In this document: piece by piece, positions 61,101 to 64,000 of the stretch | Position numbering within the stretch: position 1 is the stretch's first letter | How the letters are laid out: the number at the start of each line of letters is the position of its first letter | Assembly (NCBI GenBank): GCA_019044685.2 | Contig: JAGTXX020000009.1 | Span: 1,736,001 to 1,800,000 of the forward strand | Direction: 5' to 3' | DNA length: 64,000 bases | Origin: Nannochloris sp. 'desiccata' | Lineage: Eukaryota > Chlorophyta > Trebouxiophyceae > Chlorellales > Chlorellaceae | Notes under the pieces: generated by a model | Seen by the model: the letters and a program-made list of their open reading frames with translations, nothing else | Told to the model about the DNA's origin: nothing | Database searches by the model: none | Program-made: the position numbers and the translations under genes

Positions 61101-64000
61101 ATGCAGGGCGGCAGTATACGTCGAGAGCATGGTCAGACCAACCGTGGCTCTGCCGCCACTCGTAGCTCACGGCAGACGACACCTCCTTTGCAAGCGAAAT
61201 TGCGACAGCACATCGACCGAGAAGACTACAAAATCAAGGCCATGGCTGAGTCTATTTTGTATACCTTTGTCCCATCGGCCATGAAAGCTATCTTAGCAGC
61301 AGCAGGCACGGAGGAAAAAGAAGATGTTGATGTTGATGGCTCCATCCTTTTAACGGCATGCCAAGCAACTGATGTTGCTGCCGCTGCTTTGGCCGTTGCG
61401 ACCCTTCTCGACGCGCCTCCTGGCTTCTTGAAATTCCTTCTATGTCTTCCTTGGTTTCAATTCACCGATCTCTATGCTACACTAGGAGATGCACCTCTCT
61501 CTGCAACAACACCAACTGATACACCAAGGCTGCACCTCGCCACGCCCACCGAAGATGAAAAATTTCGACTTGTAAATTGCCAACTACTAGATGAACGGCT
61601 GCTCGACTGCATAATGGATTTCTTATATATAAACACTCGTAGCAATGAGAGTCCAGTACTACCACCGCTTATGTGCCTATTTGAAAATGAATATGTCCCT
61701 CAAAATGGAGCTGAAGCTGGAAAGTTACAAAAAGCAATCTACGTTCAATTGCAGGGATGCACCCCTCTTCACTGTGCTGCAATGAGAGGGAACCCTGCTT
61801 TGGTCGATGCATTGCTTACCGCTGGAGCAGATCCTTTGGTGAAGAATGGGTTGGGGCAAGTGGCTATGGAATTAGTGCCTAAATGCTGTGGCAGTAACAA
61901 GACGGTTAATTCTACCCCGCCACCGCCTGTGCCGCCTTCTCAACCGTCCGATAGTTCCTGTGGCTGCCGCTGTGTGAATCAAAATAGCGATCACCAAGGA
62001 CCGCCAGAGTGTCTTTCTAGTGTAGCTCGGTTCAAACTCGTCCGTAAATCTCTGATAACCTGTACTTCTAGTCTATGGGCATGGGTGCACATGTTGCTGC
62101 TGTGCTTGCTGTGCGTCTTTGGTTTCTTGGGCTGTCCGACAACCCTACTTCGTCCAGAAGTGGAATCACGTGGTGAGATTTGTTGGGAAGAAAGGAAGAA
62201 AAAGGCGCAACATAAAGCACAGGCTACAGTGTTAAAATTACGGACACAGGCACTCCAGGGGCGAGAGCAGCTTCGTTATGCTTGTGGTAAGAGTGAAGGC
62301 AGGCATTCATATGAAACACTGGGGAATAGACCCCTAGATGATAGTAATGATATTTATACAACGAATGCGTGTGCTAGCAATGATCTAAATACCACTAGTG
62401 AGGAGAACTTCCTAGAAAAGAGTATAATAGGACATGGTAATCTCCTTCGCCTCGACAAGAACAACAACAATAACAACAACGATGGCTGTAGTACGAGCAA
62501 GGACAATGGCGATGGCCGCTCCGCTGCGTCTAAAGCCTACTCACATTTCTCAGCTGCCGTCAATATCCTCAAATCAATCCGCGTCCAACAAACCAATACT
62601 TCTTCTTCTTCTTCATCGCCCTCTCCCTCTCCTTGTCTAATCCCAGAAGCTCATTTTTTACCGAGCGCCACCTGGCCTGAAGTAGAAGTAAATGAGATCG
62701 AGATAGCGGTAGTTTGGGCTGGTTTCGCAGAGTCGGCTTTGGCTATGATGGAAGCGTGTGGATGTGCTGGGTGTCTGTCTACAGCTGGTAGTGCAATTCA
62801 TACTGCAGTTACAGAATTAATGCAATTCAGTGGCACTGCTGGTTGTGGTTGTGGTTCATCGCCGCCATCGCCCTCAGCTGGTGGAGGGCAAGGAGTTACG
62901 TCTCCACGTGGAAGGAAGAAGAATACGAATAGTAGTACTAGTACTACTACTACTAGTAGTAGAAGTGGTACCAGTAAAGGGAGAATGAAACAACCTTTGT
63001 CTATTTCAACTACTTCACCACAGAATCAGAATCAGCAGCAACGTTCTTCTTCTGTTGCTGCTGCTGCTGATGATGATTTAGAAACACGAGTAGAAATTTC
63101 CCGCTACCTCGCGATTGCAGTGCATGCAAAAGGAAAGTTTATATTAAAAACTGATGTCCAACAGTCCCCTAGTCGTGGAGCTATTTGGAGAGCACAGCAA
63201 TGTGTGACAGAATGGTCTCGAGTTGCTCGTTTTGGAGTGGCTTCCTGTACTGAGATCCCTTCCAGTGGTGGTGGTGGTGGTGGTGGTACTACAATTCGTA
63301 CGAGTAATGGTCTTTGTACTGAAGATGAAATTGACGACATTCCATTAGAAATCCAATGCCTTGATTCTTGGGCTGCATCAGCTGCAGCAGATGTTGTCCT
63401 CGTCGAAGCACTCCTAGGCACTACACTTCCCGTAACACAGTCACTTTCAGAAGCACTGCCTTTAGCACTACAATACGATATATCGACAGGGGGACCTCGA
63501 CTCGGTCGTACGGTGACTAAAAACCAATTAATACAGCTCGAAAATGCGTTGAAACACGCAAAAAAGCATGCTTCTGAGCATATTATCGCTTTGGCACAAG
63601 GGGTTGTAAAGGCAGCGGGCGAGGAATTTGCTGCTGGAGAGAGACTTCGAGAATTCCTACAGCAACGAAGCAGTAGTTCTGGTACGGGTAGTGCTGTTTC
63701 TGGTACTCTTTTGACTGGTCCGAGCGCAGAGCAACTTGCTGCTGCTATCGATGCTGCGTCCCGTTTCCCTTCATTAAAAGAAGAAGTAGGTCAAGTGGAA
63801 GCCCTGAGGGAGCGGTGGGCGCAAAGAGCAGCAGCACAGCAACAACTTGATGTCGCTGTAGAGTCTGCACGCGGCTCTGCACCTCCTGGCGTTCTTCTTC
63901 TGGATAGTACTACCAACAGTACCAGTAGCGCAAGTGCCAATATTTCTTCTTTAAATGAACAGGGTTTTTGGAAAGAATTAAATTCAAGATTGCAGCTGGT
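61101..64000 (+). CDS. Large ankyrin / membrane protein, partial (3' end outside)
   Basis: The frame from ATG 61101 stays open to the window edge: at least 966 residues, so it is incomplete and has no stop here. An in-frame stop at 61089-61091 supports this start. The N-terminus is basic and disordered (SIRREHGQTNRGSAATRSSRQT). A two-repeat ankyrin segment lies at about 219-262 (CTPLHCAAMRGNPALVDALLTAGADPLVKNG). A Cys-rich stretch (CGCRCVNQ) precedes a hydrophobic segment at about 322-346 (WAWVHMLLLCLLCVFGFLG). The rest alternates low complexity (poly-Asn, poly-Ser, poly-Gly) with helical parts (EQLAAAIDAASRFPSLKEEVGQVEALRERWAQRAAAQQQL). No known family fits. It may be a membrane-tethered scaffold. 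Confidence 0.6.
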   Translation, partial: MQGGSIRREHGQTNRGSAATRSSRQTTPPLQAKLRQHIDREDYKIKAMAESILYTFVPSAMKAILAAAGTEEKEDVDVDGSILLTACQATDVAAAALAVATLLDAPPGFLKFLLCLPWFQFTDLYATLGDAPLSATTPTDTPRLHLATPTEDEKFRLVNCQLLDERLLDCIMDFLYINTRSNESPVLPPLMCLFENEYVPQNGAEAGKLQKAIYVQLQGCTPLHCAAMRGNPALVDALLTAGADPLVKNGLGQVAMELVPKCCGSNKTVNSTPPPPVPPSQPSDSSCGCRCVNQNSDHQGPPECLSSVARFKLVRKSLITCTSSLWAWVHMLLLCLLCVFGFLGCPTTLLRPEVESRGEICWEERKKKAQHKAQATVLKLRTQALQGREQLRYACGKSEGRHSYETLGNRPLDDSNDIYTTNACASNDLNTTSEENFLEKSIIGHGNLLRLDKNNNNNNNDGCSTSKDNGDGRSAASKAYSHFSAAVNILKSIRVQQTNTSSSSSSPSPSPCLIPEAHFLPSATWPEVEVNEIEIAVVWAGFAESALAMMEACGCAGCLSTAGSAIHTAVTELMQFSGTAGCGCGSSPPSPSAGGGQGVTSPRGRKKNTNSSTSTTTTSSRSGTSKGRMKQPLSISTTSPQNQNQQQRSSSVAAAADDDLETRVEISRYLAIAVHAKGKFILKTDVQQSPSRGAIWRAQQCVTEWSRVARFGVASCTEIPSSGGGGGGGTTIRTSNGLCTEDEIDDIPLEIQCLDSWAASAAADVVLVEALLGTTLPVTQSLSEALPLALQYDISTGGPRLGRTVTKNQLIQLENALKHAKKHASEHIIALAQGVVKAAGEEFAAGERLREFLQQRSSSSGTGSAVSGTLLTGPSAEQLAAAIDAASRFPSLKEEVGQVEALRERWAQRAAAQQQLDVAVESARGSAPPGVLLLDSTTNSTSSASANISSLNEQGFWKELNSRLQL

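Noticed and set aside
1..64000. CRISPR arrays, prophage or bacterial operon structure
   Set aside because: No spaced repeat arrays or Shine-Dalgarno-linked gene chains; genes have GT-AG introns and eukaryotic families.

Overview
The window is nuclear DNA of a small-genome, plastid-bearing eukaryote, most likely a chlorophyte green alga. This is an inference. The support is an ARC6-type plastid division protein, a chlorophyllase-like hydrolase and plant-type families (UPF0652/DUF2009, NT-C2 coiled-coil), found together with genes typical of algae rather than land plants: a selenocysteine glutathione peroxidase and a membrane-bound class III nucleotide cyclase. I recognise no bacterial operon, CRISPR array, tRNA, rRNA or intact transposon. 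Genes sit on both strands with spacers of about 100-700 bases. More than thirty introns can be placed; all are GT-AG, 72-201 bases long, and most lie close to the 5' end of the gene. Many reading frames therefore begin in a short first exon, and the coordinates below give the spliced model.

Layout. 0.8-8 kb: a secreted FnIII/ShK-like protein, a seven-repeat ankyrin protein in a block flanked by short direct repeats, exosome RRP42, an organellar RluA pseudouridine synthase and two unknowns. 8-13.3 kb: ARC6, an unknown Gln-rich protein and the Ssu72 CTD phosphatase. 13.8-25 kb: an unrecognised type I membrane protein, TFIIH p44/Ssl1, ELP4, a Spinster-like transporter, mitochondrial cobalamin adenosyltransferase and an RS-RRM-OCRE splicing protein. 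25-35.6 kb: a GNAT, an Asp/Asn beta-hydroxylase-like enzyme, Sec-GPX with a candidate SECIS element, an unknown nuclear-type protein, a HIRAN protein, RTRAF, a GT92 glycosyltransferase and RNase H2 subunit B. 35.9-46 kb: the voltage-sensor-like cyclase, a double ZNRD2-type zinc-ribbon protein, a frameshifted OvoA-C-like methyltransferase, NOL12/RRP17, two small genes and signal peptide peptidase. 46-64 kb: an NT-C2 coiled-coil protein, chlorophyllase-like hydrolase, a three-exon HIG1-domain gene, an ABCG half-transporter, homocysteine S-methyltransferase, MND1, an internally duplicated eight-helix membrane protein, UPF0652 and a large ankyrin/membrane protein that runs off the end.

The genes do not form one pathway. 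Loose themes are RNA and transcription machinery (RRP42, Ssu72, Ssl1, ELP4, RBM5-like, RTRAF, NOL12), organelle function (ARC6, RluA, ATR, HIG1), one-carbon, cobalamin and sulfur/selenium chemistry (ATR, homocysteine methyltransferase, Sec-GPX, OvoA-C-like methyltransferase) and meiosis (MND1). The observations most worth following are the Sec-GPX with its SECIS, the 22-base tandem duplication that breaks the methyltransferase frame, and the cyclase with a degenerate voltage-sensor module.
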